From positions 4,822,001-4,886,000 of the forward strand of contig NZ_CP102845.1 of assembly GCF_013307435.2 (NCBI RefSeq): a stretch of 64,000 nucleotides of DNA, given 5' to 3'. Position numbers and translations under genes: made by a program. Origin of the DNA: Microvirga terrae. Lineage in GTDB: Bacteria; Pseudomonadota; Alphaproteobacteria; Rhizobiales; Beijerinckiaceae. Positions 25,492-34,869 of the stretch are shown piece by piece (position 1 is the stretch's first letter; each line of letters starts with the position of its first letter). The notes beneath the pieces were generated by a model that was not told the DNA's origin, did no database searches, and saw only the letters and a program-made list of their open reading frames with translations.

Positions 25492-25723
25492 GGACGTTTC
25501 ACTCTATGTAACGATAATCCTCTCTATGAAATAGCCTCGAAGTGTGCCGCTGTCAAAGCACCACTTAAGGTGAGAGATTTTCGTGACGCGGCCGTCGTAC
25601 TGCCACTCGGTGAGGAAGGTCTGGAGTGGATCAAACTGAGCCGTTAAGCGTGACCGTGTAGAGGTCTGCTGACCCCACGACTGCAGACGCTCCGTCTACT
25701 TCGGCTTGGTGCCACGTGAGGCA

Positions 25724-25939
25724 TTAATCGAGATCACTCTGGTCGGGTGGCGCGCCGACGTCGCACTTCTTGCAGTTCAGCTCGTGGCCTAGCGCCCTAT
25801 CGCGGCCCTCCTCGGTAATCACCCATGGACGAATGGTCCACGGCGGATTATGGCGGACATGTTGGTTGTGGCCACATTCAAGTTCAGCAACCCAGTGCTG
25901 TTCTTCGTCAAGGTGAAACCCGACAATCCGTTTCTTCAT
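25724..25939 (-). CDS. DUF3565 family small protein
   Basis: The 71-residue product has the conserved DUF3565 pattern: MKKRIVGFHLDEEQHWVAEL, ECGHNQHVRHNPPW, RPWVITEEGRD, GHELNCKKCD. The Cys and His residues suggest a small zinc-binding fold. I chose the ATG at 25939, where family proteins start; the ORF extends to 26065 but the extra N-terminus is arginine- and serine-rich and overlaps the nitrile hydratase activator. It lies 52 nt after that gene on the same strand. Confidence 0.82.
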   Translation of the reverse strand: MKKRIVGFHLDEEQHWVAELECGHNQHVRHNPPWTIRPWVITEEGRDRALGHELNCKKCDVGAPPDQSDLD

Positions 25940-25991
25940 GTTCCAGCAACACGTGTTCTCCCTCGCCACTTGCGCCCTCGCAGCGTGCAGA

Positions 25992-26375
25992 TTAGCGGAG
26001 TGGATCATTCTCGAGCAGGATTGGCTGCCCATGCGGCGTGGCGTGTGCCGCGCGGTCCCAAGCATCTCGCCGTTCCGCTAGAGCCTCTTCACTTACAAAG
26101 CCCTTGTCCCTGACCAACTGCTCGATCGCAGAGAGCCAGTGCTGGTAGTAGGTCGAGCCATCATCACAGTCACCGGTCGCTTGGGCCCGTTTGATCGCAG
26201 CCGAGAGCGCGGCAGCCCACTCCGTCCAGGTAAACAGGCCCTGCTCGTAGAGAGCCAGCGTCATTGCGAAGGCTTGAGCCTCCCATGGTTCGCGAAAGAC
26301 AGGCGCGCCATCATCCCCGCGAGGGATCGGCGCGACGTTCGCGGCCACACGGACCAAATCTTCATGCCGGCTCAA
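25992..26375 (-). CDS. Nitrile hydratase activator / accessory protein
   Basis: The 127-residue protein matches the nitrile hydratase activator (P14K-like) pattern: GAPVFREPWEAQAFAMTLAL, GLFTWTEWAAALSAAIKRAQ, DDGSTYYQHWLSAIEQLV. Such proteins carry cobalt or self-subunit-swap the alpha subunit during maturation. I prefer the TTG at 26375, with GGGAGAG about 5 nt upstream, which overlaps the beta-subunit gene by 14 bases; an in-frame ATG at 26393 lacks a ribosome-binding site. Third gene of the alpha-beta-activator operon. Confidence 0.85.
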   Translation of the reverse strand: MSRHEDLVRVAANVAPIPRGDDGAPVFREPWEAQAFAMTLALYEQGLFTWTEWAAALSAAIKRAQATGDCDDGSTYYQHWLSAIEQLVRDKGFVSEEALAERRDAWDRAAHATPHGQPILLENDPLR

Positions 26376-27021
26376 GGTAGCTCTCCCAGGCATCAATCGA
26401 GACACTGATGTTTGGATCCGCCTGCTCGCCCCACAGCTCCCGGCCGGAGAAGCAGATCGTGTAGAGCCATTGCGGCTGCTCACCTTGTCCGTGAGCATTC
26501 GCGTCCGGAAACACGTGGGTGCCATGCACCAGCTCAACAACGCCCGTCTTGCCGCGAGCGTAGCGCGGCAGGCGGGTATGGCCCGGAGGGTGGATGTTGC
26601 GGGTGCGGATCCGCTCACCCACCGCAAAGCGCATCGGCTGCTCGATTGGACGCTCGGCCGGACCACCACGGGCCAGCACGGCCGGCACGTCCTCGGCCTT
26701 CAGTACGCGCTTGATCGGCGCTGGCTCCGCAAGAGACTGGCCACACGTCAGCTCCTCCCTGGAGACGAGCCCGGCTGCAATAACTAGCCTTTCGACACCC
26801 TTGGTCCAGATCTCGTAGTAGCTCGAGGTGAGATACTCGGCAGGCGGCAAGGACTCCCGGGCGTGCCGGCTCATGTCGATGTTCCAGCTGCCGGTGGCTC
26901 CCATCGCTAGGGTCAAGCCAAAGGCCCGTCGCTCCCACTCGGCATGGAACCAAGGCTCGTTGTGCTCGATTGCGATCGGGCCGAAGCCCATCATGCCGCC
27001 AAGGTCCTGGGCGCCATTCAT
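26362..27021 (-). CDS. nthB: Nitrile hydratase subunit beta
   Basis: The 219-residue protein starts with [16 protein letters not shown] and has the NHase beta blocks [29 protein letters not shown], then the SH3-like C-terminal part with [31 protein letters not shown] and [19 protein letters not shown]. It forms the heterodimer with the alpha subunit and lines the active site through its arginines. Its ATG overlaps the alpha-subunit stop by 4 bases, so expression is coupled. Confidence 0.93.
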   Translation of the reverse strand: MNGAQDLGGMMGFGPIAIEHNEPWFHAEWERRAFGLTLAMGATGSWNIDMSRHARESLPPAEYLTSSYYEIWTKGVERLVIAAGLVSREELTCGQSLAEPAPIKRVLKAEDVPAVLARGGPAERPIEQPMRFAVGERIRTRNIHPPGHTRLPRYARGKTGVVELVHGTHVFPDANAHGQGEQPQWLYTICFSGRELWGEQADPNISVSIDAWESYLEPA

Positions 27022-27644
27022 CGTATCGCCTCCGCTCGCCGGGCGAGCCCGGTGCCGATCATGGAGTCGCGGGTGACGAGTTCGGCCAGTGCCTCCTCGC
27101 TCATGCTCTCGCTGCCTTCGGGTCGCATCGGGATCACGAGGTACCGGACCTCAGCGGTCGAGTCCCAGACACGGATGCGGGTGGTCTGCGGCAGGTGCAC
27201 GCCGAACTCGGCCAGAACCCCACGAGGGTCGAGCACAGCCCGGGAGCGGTACGGGGCAGACTTGTACCAGACCGGAGGAAGACCGAGCACCGGCCAGGGG
27301 TAGCAGGAGCACAGGGTGCATACGACCATGTTGTGCTGATCCAGGGTGTTCTCGACCGCCACCATATGCTCGCCTTGGCGGCCAACGAAGCCGAGGGACG
27401 CGATGGCAGCGGTCGCATCCGCCCGGAGCCATTCCCGGTAAGCCGGATCGGCCCACGCCTTGGCGACCACCTTGGCCCCGTTGCGCGGTCCGACCTTGAC
27501 CTCGTAGGTCTCGACCAGCGCATCAATGGCGGCTGGATCGACATAGCCCTTCTCGACCAGGATGGACTCGAGTGCGCGCACCCGCAGCTCGATGTCCGAG
27601 AGATGGCTGTGGTCGTCATGATCGTGGTGATGCTCGTGCCCCAT
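27018..27644 (-). CDS. nthA: Nitrile hydratase subunit alpha, cobalt type
   Basis: The 208-residue protein carries the metal claw VCTLCSC at residues 108-114, with Cys109, Cys112 and Cys114 as the ligands that become oxidised. Thr at position 110 is the mark of cobalt enzymes; iron enzymes have Ser. It hydrates nitriles to amides. The N-terminus is His- and Asp-rich (residues 2-14), possibly for metal capture. It is the first gene of the operon and no amidase is adjacent; the amidase at 4.4-5.8 kb is distant. Confidence 0.95.
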   Translation of the reverse strand: MGHEHHHDHDDHSHLSDIELRVRALESILVEKGYVDPAAIDALVETYEVKVGPRNGAKVVAKAWADPAYREWLRADATAAIASLGFVGRQGEHMVAVENTLDQHNMVVCTLCSCYPWPVLGLPPVWYKSAPYRSRAVLDPRGVLAEFGVHLPQTTRIRVWDSTAEVRYLVIPMRPEGSESMSEEALAELVTRDSMIGTGLARRAEAIR

Positions 27645-28013
27645 ATGTACCGCCCTCGCCTCCTCGAATGAGTCGCCGCCATGCTAAATCGGGTGATGGG
27701 GGTGAGGCCAGCCTCGCGCAGCCGATCACCCTCTCGACAGTGGTCCTATGTCGAAAGTGATGAGCAGCCGAAGAGATCGTCTGGCTACCTATTGGCTACC
27801 TGGGAGAAAACGGCTCAAAGGGCAAATGCCGGCAACCCTTTGATATTGTTGGTGAGCGCGCTGGGACTCGAACCCAGGACTCTCTGATTAAAAGTCAGAG
27901 CGTCTTGCGGCCGCTGAGTGATCTCAAGAGTGCGCCGCACTGGCGGAGGGATTCACACGTCGCCGGAAACGCCCCATGCTGGATGCTGGTGATTTGCCTT
28001 CGGACGGGTCCAT
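27645..28013. other. Gene-free stretch carrying the tRNA fragment
   Basis: About 370 bases between nthA and the helicase remnant. Apart from the tRNA-Lys fragment there is a short direct repeat, GGCTACCT twice with 3 nt between (near 27780-27800). No promoter or gene can be supported. Confidence 0.5.
27855..27902 (-). tRNA. 3' fragment of tRNA-Lys(UUU), probable attachment-site remnant
   Basis: Read on the minus strand, the sequence gives an anticodon arm CTCTGACTTTTAATCAGAG with a UUU anticodon, then a T-arm CTGGG-TTCGAGT-CCCAG, the 3' acceptor strand CGCGCTC and ACCA. The matching 5' acceptor strand GAGCGCG and a normal D-arm are absent upstream; the preceding sequence does not fold into a tRNA. 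This is what an integrase attachment site leaves. No integrase is adjacent. Confidence 0.6.
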
Positions 28014-29986
28014 ATGCCCACGTCTTCTCAAAAGCCCCTACGCGCGCATCAGCAGGCTCTTGCAGGCCTTGTCGCTGCAATCGCACGCGAGGAAGCGACG
28101 GGAGTGACCGAGATCCTGGCGGCAGTGATGCCTGGCGGCGGCAAGTCCCTCCTCCCCGTGATTGCTGCGGCTCGCCTGATCGAGGCCGGCTACGCCGAGC
28201 GCATTTGCTGGGTTGTGCCCCGCGACAGCCTCCGCCTACAAGCCGAAGAGGCCTTTACCGACCCGGTCTGGCGAGCCGTGCTTGGCCACGGGCTCTCAGT
28301 TCGTGCAGCCGACAACGAATCAAACCCGAGCCGGGGCTTGGCTGGGTACATCACCACTTACCAGGCGATCGCGGCGGCACCGGATCTGCATCTGGCCGAA
28401 CTCCGCCGCCATCGCACCCTGCTCGTGGTTGATGAGGTGCATCACCTGCCCACTCTGAGCGAGTATGAGGCAGTCGCTTCCGCAAGTACCGGCCGAGCCC
28501 CTTCCCTGAACGAAGATGCCTCAGCTTGGAGCCGGGCGCTGCTGCCGCTTCTGGAGTCCGCAGCCCTGCGCTTGCTTCTCTCGGGGACCCTGGAACGTGC
28601 GGATGGCCGGCGCATCCTGTGGCTGCCTTCTCGCACTGGACCCGACGCTGGCACGCAGGAGGTTGATCTGGAGGCTCCCGGCTGGGCGATCACCGGCTAC
28701 TCACGAGCTCAGGCGGTAGCCGAGCGCGCGGTGCTCCCCATCACCTTTGGTGCCCTCGATGGTGAAGCCAGTTGGTTGCAGGCAGGGCGAACCGCGATGG
28801 ACGACGTCCGGCTGGCCCCCATCGCCTGTCCGACCCCTACCCGACCGAGACCACCCGCCCTGCCCTGTTCACCACTCTGCGGATCGGCTTTGCCAAGGAG
28901 TTGCTCCAGGAGGCCTTCAGGGCCACATGCAATCTCAGATCACGCCGGCGGGCTGAGCGGGGGCTGGCTGCCGATGAGGCCGTCCTGGGTCTCGGCAAGC
29001 TGCTCGTGGTAGCACCTGATCAGCATAGCGCCCAACGCTACTGTGAGATGCTGCGAAGCAGGATGCCACTCCGGTAGGCCGAGAGGGAGGTGCGATTGGC
29101 GATCTCGAATGAGCGTGGTGCACCCGAGGCGCTGGCCGCCTTTCGGCTGACACCGGAGCCGGCGATCCTGGTCACAGTGGCCATGGCCTATGAGGGGCTC
29201 GATGCGCCGGAGGTCGCGGTGGTGGCTGCCCTCACCCACATCCGCAGCCGCCCCTGGCTTGAACAGATGATCACCCGAGCCACGCGAGTGGATCGTCATG
29301 CTGGTCCCTACGAGAGCCAACGCGCCCTCGTCTTCCACCCGGACGATCCGCTGTTTGTCCGCTTCCGCCACAGCATCGAGGCTGAGCAGGGGATGCTGGC
29401 CCGTCAACGCCAGCGCAATGCTGAGGCGGAGACACCATCTTGGCTCGCCGAGCATCTCGCGGCACACCGGGATGAAGGAGAGGGACGTGGAATTACGCCC
29501 TTGGAGAGCAATGCGTTGGGTCTACGCTTCGCAACGCTCAAGCCTGGCCCGGTCTTCAGAGAGGCCCGCCGAGAACAAAGAGCCGACCAAGCACACCTGA
29601 TCGAGCCGCCATCCGCAACGGAAAGGCGGCTGCGGGCTCGCATCGGTGAGGCCGTTGCCGCTCAGGCAGTGGAGGACGAAGCCGGCCTGCAGGTGCCGCA
29701 TGTTGGTGAGGGGCTCTACCATCGCTCCAATGCGGTGCTGAAGCGGGTGTTCGGCAACAAGGGACAAGGCCAGATGACCCTGCCTGAACTCGAGGCAGCT
29801 TTGACCTGGTTGGAGCGCAACCGCCTCAGTGATTACCTCCACCACTTGGAAGGCGATCCCCGTTATGCTTGGACAGCGGCTCGACGGCGCCGCTTGGTCT
29901 GGGACCAACTGTCCTCCCAATCCAGCTCTGAGGCTCAACGCTCGGCGTCGGCGAAGATCACCCCGAAGGGCAGTTCGCCCCCATAG
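28014..29986 (+). pseudogene. DEAD/DEAH-like helicase with frameshift and in-frame stop
   Basis: The first part (28014 to about 28815) has a phosphate-binding loop VMPGGGKSLL, the DEVH box LLVVDEVHHLP and motif III LLLSGTLER, so it is a superfamily-2 helicase. One base missing in the C5 run at 28816-28820 moves the frame; LSDPYPTETTRPALFTTLR continues in the new frame. That frame meets TAG at 29075-29077, after which ERGAPEALAAFRL, YEGLDAPEVAVVAALTH and TRATRVDRH (helicase motifs V and VI) follow to 29986. The stop fits CAG to TAG. Without both lesions it would be about 657 residues. It opens the accessory region next to the tRNA fragment. Confidence 0.78.
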
Positions 29987-30192
29987 GACATTCGATTACC
30001 GGCGTGGACTGGGCACAGATCAGCCGAAGACCCCGCCACATCATTCATGGGCATTCTCTGCCTAGCCGCTACACTTGATCGGATCAAGCGATGACACTCT
30101 CTAGAGCCGTTTCCACTGGCGTGGAATCACCTCTCGTCTTGGCTGTGCCGCATTGTTGACGGCGAATCGGATCCACTCCTCCGAAAAATGTT

Positions 30193-31017
30193 CTAGTGGT
30201 GATCAGCGTCGGACGGCTGATCAACGAGCCTCTTGATTTCAAACACCACTGCCGTCACAAAGGCGGACAGCAGGACAAAGCCCAGAACAGTGGTGAAAGT
30301 GCCTTCCTGGACTCCAGGATTCAATCCGATCAAGGGAACTGTCAGAAGAGCCGGGATGCCGAGAGTGATGGCAGCAAGAATGTAGATGGGGTTTGCTCGC
30401 TCATCAGTCTGCTGGTTCATCTGAATCCCACCCGCCATTCCCTCTTGGGTCCAGACCTTCACCCGTCCTGGGGCATTCCTCACTCGATCCGATGTCGCCT
30501 CAGCAGCCATGCGGGATGGGTCTTCATCATCTCCACCACTGTCCGCCTCGGGATCAGAGGCAATGAGGTGATGCTGAGTTGATTCCTGCCTCACGTTAGC
30601 TGGAATCTCTGCGCCTTCGCTAGTCTGTTGAGCTAGACCACCCGCGATGCCCTGATTGAGGCTTGTTGGACCATAATCATCCGCCAGTGCGACCGTCTGT
30701 ACCGACTGCTCGTCCTCGACTCCGCTGTGTGGGCTTTGCTGATCCGACACGTTCTGGTTGCCTTTGGCGACAAAGCTCCGGTCTCTGGCGAGAGGATCGC
30801 CCCGTTTGGATCCTCCGCTTGGGACAGAACTGCCCTCTGGGCCTTCCATCGCTCCTCTGGCCAGTTCTGCGCTCACGGAGTCCGATACCGTGTCTACATT
30901 GCGCTTCGGAGCCACGCGCGGCTTGCGGTTGGAGGATTTCGGGGGTTGCGAACCAGCCACATCACCCGGCTGTCTGAGGCTGTCACGTTGGCGCGGGCGC
31001 TTCGGAGCTTTGCTCAT
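30193..31017 (-). CDS. Hypothetical protein with long disordered N-terminus and two membrane segments
   Basis: About 274 residues. The first ~200 are rich in Ser, Gln, Asp and Glu without an evident fold. The last ~70 have two hydrophobic stretches (IYILAAITLGIPALLTVPLI and TTVLGFVLLSAFVTAVVF) separated by a short loop, so it is probably anchored with the N-terminus in the cytoplasm. The ATG at 31017 begins MSKAPKRPRQ; the ORF is open to 31074. I do not recognise a family. Confidence 0.55.
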   Translation of the reverse strand: MSKAPKRPRQRDSLRQPGDVAGSQPPKSSNRKPRVAPKRNVDTVSDSVSAELARGAMEGPEGSSVPSGGSKRGDPLARDRSFVAKGNQNVSDQQSPHSGVEDEQSVQTVALADDYGPTSLNQGIAGGLAQQTSEGAEIPANVRQESTQHHLIASDPEADSGGDDEDPSRMAAEATSDRVRNAPGRVKVWTQEGMAGGIQMNQQTDERANPIYILAAITLGIPALLTVPLIGLNPGVQEGTFTTVLGFVLLSAFVTAVVFEIKRLVDQPSDADHH

Positions 31018-31239
31018 ATCGAAATCAAGGCCAGATACCTTGGCTTTTTGATGACAGTGATCCTGACGTCTCATGACGAAATGGCATTCAGCGTGAAGCT
31101 CGGATGCTCAAATTCAAAGTGCGTCCGCCCCTGCGTTCACCAGCAGTGCCTCTTCCTATAGAACCGGAAAATGACTAACCGGAACCCTGATCGTGCATCT
31201 TTGTTGGCCTGACGGACCATTAAAGAGGAGGTCACGTCG

Positions 31240-31374
31240 ATGATTTGCCCGTTCTGCAAGGAAGAGGTCGATGCACCCTGCCGCAACACTGTTGAGGTAC
31301 AACGACGAGCCGGCGAACATGTCGAGCGATGCGATCAGGCTCTACGGAATCTGAAAGGGGTCATACTTGGCTAA
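31240..31374 (+). CDS. 44-residue Cys-rich small protein
   Basis: An ORF of 44 codons starts at ATG 31240 with a strong AGAGGAGG box at 31224-31231, 8 nt upstream. It begins MICPFCKEEVDAPC, so CxxC plus a third Cys at 14 and a fourth at 31 give a likely small zinc-binding or redox site. Its TAA overlaps the stop of the convergent 45-residue basic protein gene by 4 bases. Family unknown; the ribosome-binding site and Cys pattern are the support. Confidence 0.6.
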   Translation: MICPFCKEEVDAPCRNTVEVQRRAGEHVERCDQALRNLKGVILG

Positions 31375-31508
31375 CCGTGGCGGTTGGCGTATCTCCTCTT
31401 CTTGGTGAGTTTCTTCATCCCTTCGAGGATCTTGGCTGGGGCGATCACCTCCTTGTAGCGTTTGGTGTGCTTCTTGAACGAAGGTCGCGCGCGGGATTTG
31501 CCAGCCAT
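31371..31508 (-). CDS. 45-residue basic small protein
   Basis: The ORF starts at ATG 31508 with AAAGGAA about 7 nt upstream. The product MAGKSRARPSFKKHTKRYKE (first 20 residues) continues with AKILEGMKKLTKKRRYANRHG and has about 16 Lys/Arg in 45 residues, as in nucleic-acid-binding or ribosome-associated small proteins. It is convergent with the 44-residue Cys-rich gene. Function unknown. Confidence 0.6.
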   Translation of the reverse strand: MAGKSRARPSFKKHTKRYKEVIAPAKILEGMKKLTKKRRYANRHG

Positions 31509-31569
31509 GAGTGTATTCCTTTCTATCGTAGGCAGGTGCCTGCAATCGTAATGATGTAATGGTTCAAAT

Positions 31570-31776
31570 TTAAGCCTTGCGCTGCTCAAGTCGCGCGAGC
31601 TGCTCCACGAGCTCTGACAAGCGAGGCGGGAGGGAAACGTCGACTGGCCCACAGGCGATCCGCAGCCGTTCTCCCAACCAGTTGAGTTCACCGGAATCGA
31701 GAGACTGGTTCAGCACGGCATGAGTTGGGAAAGGAGACGTAGCCGTCGGAGCTTCAATCGGGTGCAGAGCCTGCAT
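31570..31776 (-). CDS. Small hypothetical protein, 68 residues
   Basis: The ORF gives a protein-like sequence with a helical C-terminus (SLPPRLSELVEQLARLEQRK) and a central ELNWLGERLRIACG. The ribosome-binding site is weak (GAAAGTG). It lies just upstream of the 45-residue basic gene on the same strand. No family recognised. Confidence 0.4.
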   Translation of the reverse strand: MQALHPIEAPTATSPFPTHAVLNQSLDSGELNWLGERLRIACGPVDVSLPPRLSELVEQLARLEQRKA

Positions 31777-32898
31777 CGAAACACTTTCATTAGCGGCACG
31801 CAGTGCCGGTAAATGCCCCTATGTTCCCGCCCTTATCGGGTCTCTGTCGTGAAAAACAGCGGTCATTTGTGGCAATTGTGCGGACAGGGCGTCGCGCGAT
31901 GGCTGCGGCAGAGCCGTCGTCCCGAGGATCAAACCAAGTTGCCGACCGCACGCTTATCCGAAAGTGATGAAGCTTAACTGACGTTTGGGGTAGGGCTCGA
32001 CGGATTGAGCTGGAATAGTCAGAGGCCCCCTGTTGAAGCCAGAGCAGGCCACGAGCATAATCCGCAGAGGCAACGCTCCTAGAGACCAATATGCCGGTCT
32101 TCTCGTCCATATCCCCTGTGGCCCTGAGTACCCAACCAAGGCAACGCTCGCGATCTTTGTCGCAGCGGCGGCAGTTGAGGCAGGTCATGAGATCCGCGCT
32201 TTCTTAGCAGGAAATGCAGTTCAACTGATGCGTGAGCAGGTTAGGAGCGCCCTGACTGGACTAGAGCATCGGACGCAAAAGCGGGAACCAGTTTTGCGTG
32301 AAACGATGCTTTGAAACAAACGCTCAAAGCATCGGGCGTGAGTTCGATGACACGTCCGATCCTTTAGGCGTCGGCGCGCTGAGCGAACACTACCTGAAGG
32401 TCATAGCGGGAGGCGGTCGCCTCTACCTCTCAGGTGGCTCGTGCGCCGCACGCGGTGTGACAGATGAAGACTTCGGAAGCGTTCCCTGTGAGGAGGAAGC
32501 CCCGCCAACTGTGGTTCGGCTTGTGAGGGAGTGCGACCGCAAATCGTCTGCTGACCAAGTCGGCAACAGGGGCCTGATCAAGAGGCGTCGATGACGTCAC
32601 TCCTCACCGTTGGCTCGGCTGAGGTGCATGCCCATGATAGACAATGGAACGGGCAGCCTGTCCGCCATCCCAAACTGTGTCGAGAACGAGCGGAGCTATC
32701 AGTCGTAGAACGGGATGAAACGAATGTTGAGCGGTTGCATCTGCTGCGCTGCACATAGCATTTCCTGTCGCGTCGCCGTCTACTGTCGCAAAGGGATCGA
32801 CGAGCTTCGGCTCTCCGGGGCTGACATCGAGACGAGCATTCGGCATGGGACCTCCTCTCCCGATCGGATTTGAAGTCTTTGCAAAGAGGAGGAACTCT
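31777..32898. other. Long gene-poor stretch with one palindromic repeat
   Basis: About 1.1 kb without a convincing gene; the open frames on both strands have Arg/Ser/Cys-rich compositions typical of shadows. The only structure seen is the repeat at 32264-32311. It may be decayed coding DNA. Confidence 0.5.
32264..32311. repeat. Rhizobial-type palindromic repeat (GAGCATCGGACGCAAAA family)
   Basis: AGCATCGGACGCAAAA at 32265-32280 faces GTTTTGCGTGAAACGATGCT ending at 32310, making an imperfect hairpin with GGGAACCA in the loop. A third AGCATCG lies at 32328-32334. The same family, with GATGC ends and a G/C-rich central ACTTTT-type loop, occurs at 43951-44083 and 57881-58031. Confidence 0.6.
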
Positions 32899-33171
32899 AT
32901 GAAAAGCTATGTTTTCCTTTCTGCGCTCGGATTGGCTGTTCTCGCTCTGCCTGCCGCTGTTCAAGCACAGGGCATCATACGCGGCGCCGAGCAAGGAGCC
33001 GCCGTGGGCAATCGGGCTGCTGGTCCCGTTGGCGGAGCAGTCGGCGGTGCCGTTGGCGGCATGACGGGCGGCGTCGGCGGCGGGGTCAAGGGTGTCCTTG
33101 GAATTCCGCAGAACACCGGTAGCGTCCAGCGGCATCGCACATCTCATAAGAAACGGGCGGCTCACCACTGA
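32899..33171 (+). CDS. Small exported glycine-rich protein
   Basis: The 90-residue product starts at ATG 32899 with GAGGAGGAA about 6 nt upstream. A signal peptide (MKSYVFLSALGLAVLALPAA, cleavage near VQA-QG) is followed by a glycine-zipper run (GNRAAGPVGGAVGGAVGGMT) and a basic tail (HRTSHKKRAAHH). Glycine-zipper proteins associate with membranes or oligomerise. Function unknown. Confidence 0.75.
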   Translation: MKSYVFLSALGLAVLALPAAVQAQGIIRGAEQGAAVGNRAAGPVGGAVGGAVGGMTGGVGGGVKGVLGIPQNTGSVQRHRTSHKKRAAHH

Positions 33172-33362
33172 GGCAGGCTGGTCCTCACCGGATCCACTTT
33201 TCCGCACGATGCCTTAGTCTGGATCAAACGAACGCAGTGCGTCGCAGGTTCCAGCAAAATGCTTCCAGCATCGGAGCGTCGTAGCTCAGGAGATTGCTGC
33301 TGTTCGTCGGGCTCGGCGTCCACGCTCAATGCCGGTGAACACGTCGCCAAAATTGGTTGAGC

Positions 33363-33389
33363 AAAAGGCCGGCTCTTCAACCGGCCTTT
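33363..33389 (-). terminator. Rho-independent terminator of recA
   Basis: On the minus strand, beginning just past the recA stop, AAAGGCCGG pairs with CCGGCCTTT around an 8-nt loop and the right arm runs into TTTTGC. Stem and T-run fit a standard terminator. Confidence 0.8.
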
Positions 33390-33396
33390 CTCTTGA

Positions 33397-34440
33397 CTAT
33401 GCCACGTCGTCGGCAACGGCATCGCCGGTATCGTTTGCCTGCAAATCGTGCATCAGGAGACCAGCGTTTTGGCGGATCTTGCTCTCGATGTCAGTCGCAA
33501 TCTCGGGATTGTCTTTCAGGAAGGTCTTGGCGTTCTCGCGGCCCTGACCCAGCCGCTGGCTGTCATAAGAGAACCAGGCGCCGGACTTTTCCACCACGTT
33601 CGCCTTCACGCCAAGATCGATGAGCTCACCCATCTTGGAGATGCCTTCGCCGAACATGATGTCGAACTCGACTTGCTTGAACGGTGGCGCGACCTTGTTC
33701 TTGACCACTTTTACGCGCACTTGGTTGCCGATTGGCTCGTCGCGGTCCTTGAGAGTCGAGGTCCGGCGAATATCAAGCCGAACCGAGGCATAGAACTTCA
33801 GGGCGTTGCCGCCCGTGGTCGTCTCCGGCGAGCCGTACATGACGCCGATCTTCATGCGGATCTGGTTGATGAAGATCACCAGTGTGTTGGTGCGGTGGAT
33901 CGAGCCAGTGAGCTTGCGCAGGGCTTGGCTCATCAGCCGGGCCTGGAGACCAGGACGGCTCTCGCCCATCTCACCTTCGATCTCCGCCTTTGGTGTGAGC
34001 GCAGCGACGGAGTCGATGATCACAACGTCGATCGCGCCAGAGCGGACCATGGTGTCAGCAATCTCAAGCGCCTGTTCGCCATTGTCCGGCTGGGAGACGA
34101 TGAGATCGTCGAGATCAACCCCCAGCTTGCGGGCATAGCTCGGATCTAGGGCATGCTCGGCATCGATGAAGGCGCACACTCCACCCTTCTTCTGCGCCTC
34201 CGCAATCGCATGCAGGGTCAGAGTGGTCTTGCCGGAAGATTCTGGGCCGTAGATCTCGATGATCCGTCCCTTCGGCAGACCGCCCACACCAAGAGCAATA
34301 TCCAAGCCAAGCGAGCCGGTGGAGATTGTCTCGACCTCAACCACCTGATCGCCGCCGAGACGCATGATGGCGCCCTTACCAAAGGCACGCTCGATCTGGG
34401 CGACCGCTGTCTCGATCGCCTTATTCTTATCCAAGCTCAT
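33397..34440 (-). CDS. recA: RecA recombinase
   Basis: The 347-residue protein has all RecA marks: Walker [10 protein letters not shown] at about 65-73, [17 protein letters not shown], the catalytic-Glu region, [12 protein letters not shown] (Walker B), L1 with [21 protein letters not shown]2 with [30 protein letters not shown] (read in parts), and the C-terminal domain ([21 protein letters not shown]). It drives homologous recombination and the SOS response. The ATG at 34440 has GGAG 5 nt upstream. It stands among accessory genes; whether it is the only recA cannot be told here. Confidence 0.95.
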   Translation of the reverse strand: MSLDKNKAIETAVAQIERAFGKGAIMRLGGDQVVEVETISTGSLGLDIALGVGGLPKGRIIEIYGPESSGKTTLTLHAIAEAQKKGGVCAFIDAEHALDPSYARKLGVDLDDLIVSQPDNGEQALEIADTMVRSGAIDVVIIDSVAALTPKAEIEGEMGESRPGLQARLMSQALRKLTGSIHRTNTLVIFINQIRMKIGVMYGSPETTTGGNALKFYASVRLDIRRTSTLKDRDEPIGNQVRVKVVKNKVAPPFKQVEFDIMFGEGISKMGELIDLGVKANVVEKSGAWFSYDSQRLGQGRENAKTFLKDNPEIATDIESKIRQNAGLLMHDLQANDTGDAVADDVA

Positions 34441-34505
34441 AATGGCTCCGCACATCAAAATATCTGGATCGAACTGAGGCTATCCCGAACAGTGCGGAAA
34501 ATCCA

Positions 34506-34520
34506 GAACAAAACGGGAAC
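34506..34520 (-). promoter_or_regulatory. LexA (SOS) box upstream of recA
   Basis: The minus strand reads GTTC-CCGTTTT-GTTC, the direct-repeat GTTC-N7-GTTC that alphaproteobacterial LexA binds. It lies 66-80 nt upstream of the recA ATG, a normal position near the promoter. Confidence 0.85.
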
Positions 34521-34869
34521 TGCGGTAACTTGTCAGCCTCTGCAGCTAAGCAGGAGCCTGTTACAGGGACAGCTGCGGATCCTCAGGCTGCTCGTTAGGG
34601 TTGAACGAAGTTCGGCTTGTTCTGATCTGACGCCATTTTTGGCAAAAGCGTCTGGAAGCTGGCGCTAGCCAAGGCTGTTAGCTAGGTCTTGTGTCAGACT
34701 ATAGGTCTGTTTTCCCACATGACCTAGGTGCCGTGCAAGATGCCCTTCGGGTTGCCGATTATATCGAGATCGGCCTCGCATCCGGATTCGCCGTCTGGTA
34801 ATTGGGTCGTCTCTCTTCCAGAAACCTCCTCGTGAGCCGATTTCTCTGTCTCTTGCCTTGCAGTCCATC

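Noticed and set aside
27855..27930. Complete tRNA-Lys gene
   Set aside because: The 5' acceptor strand GAGCGCG and a foldable D-arm are missing; only the 3' part fits.
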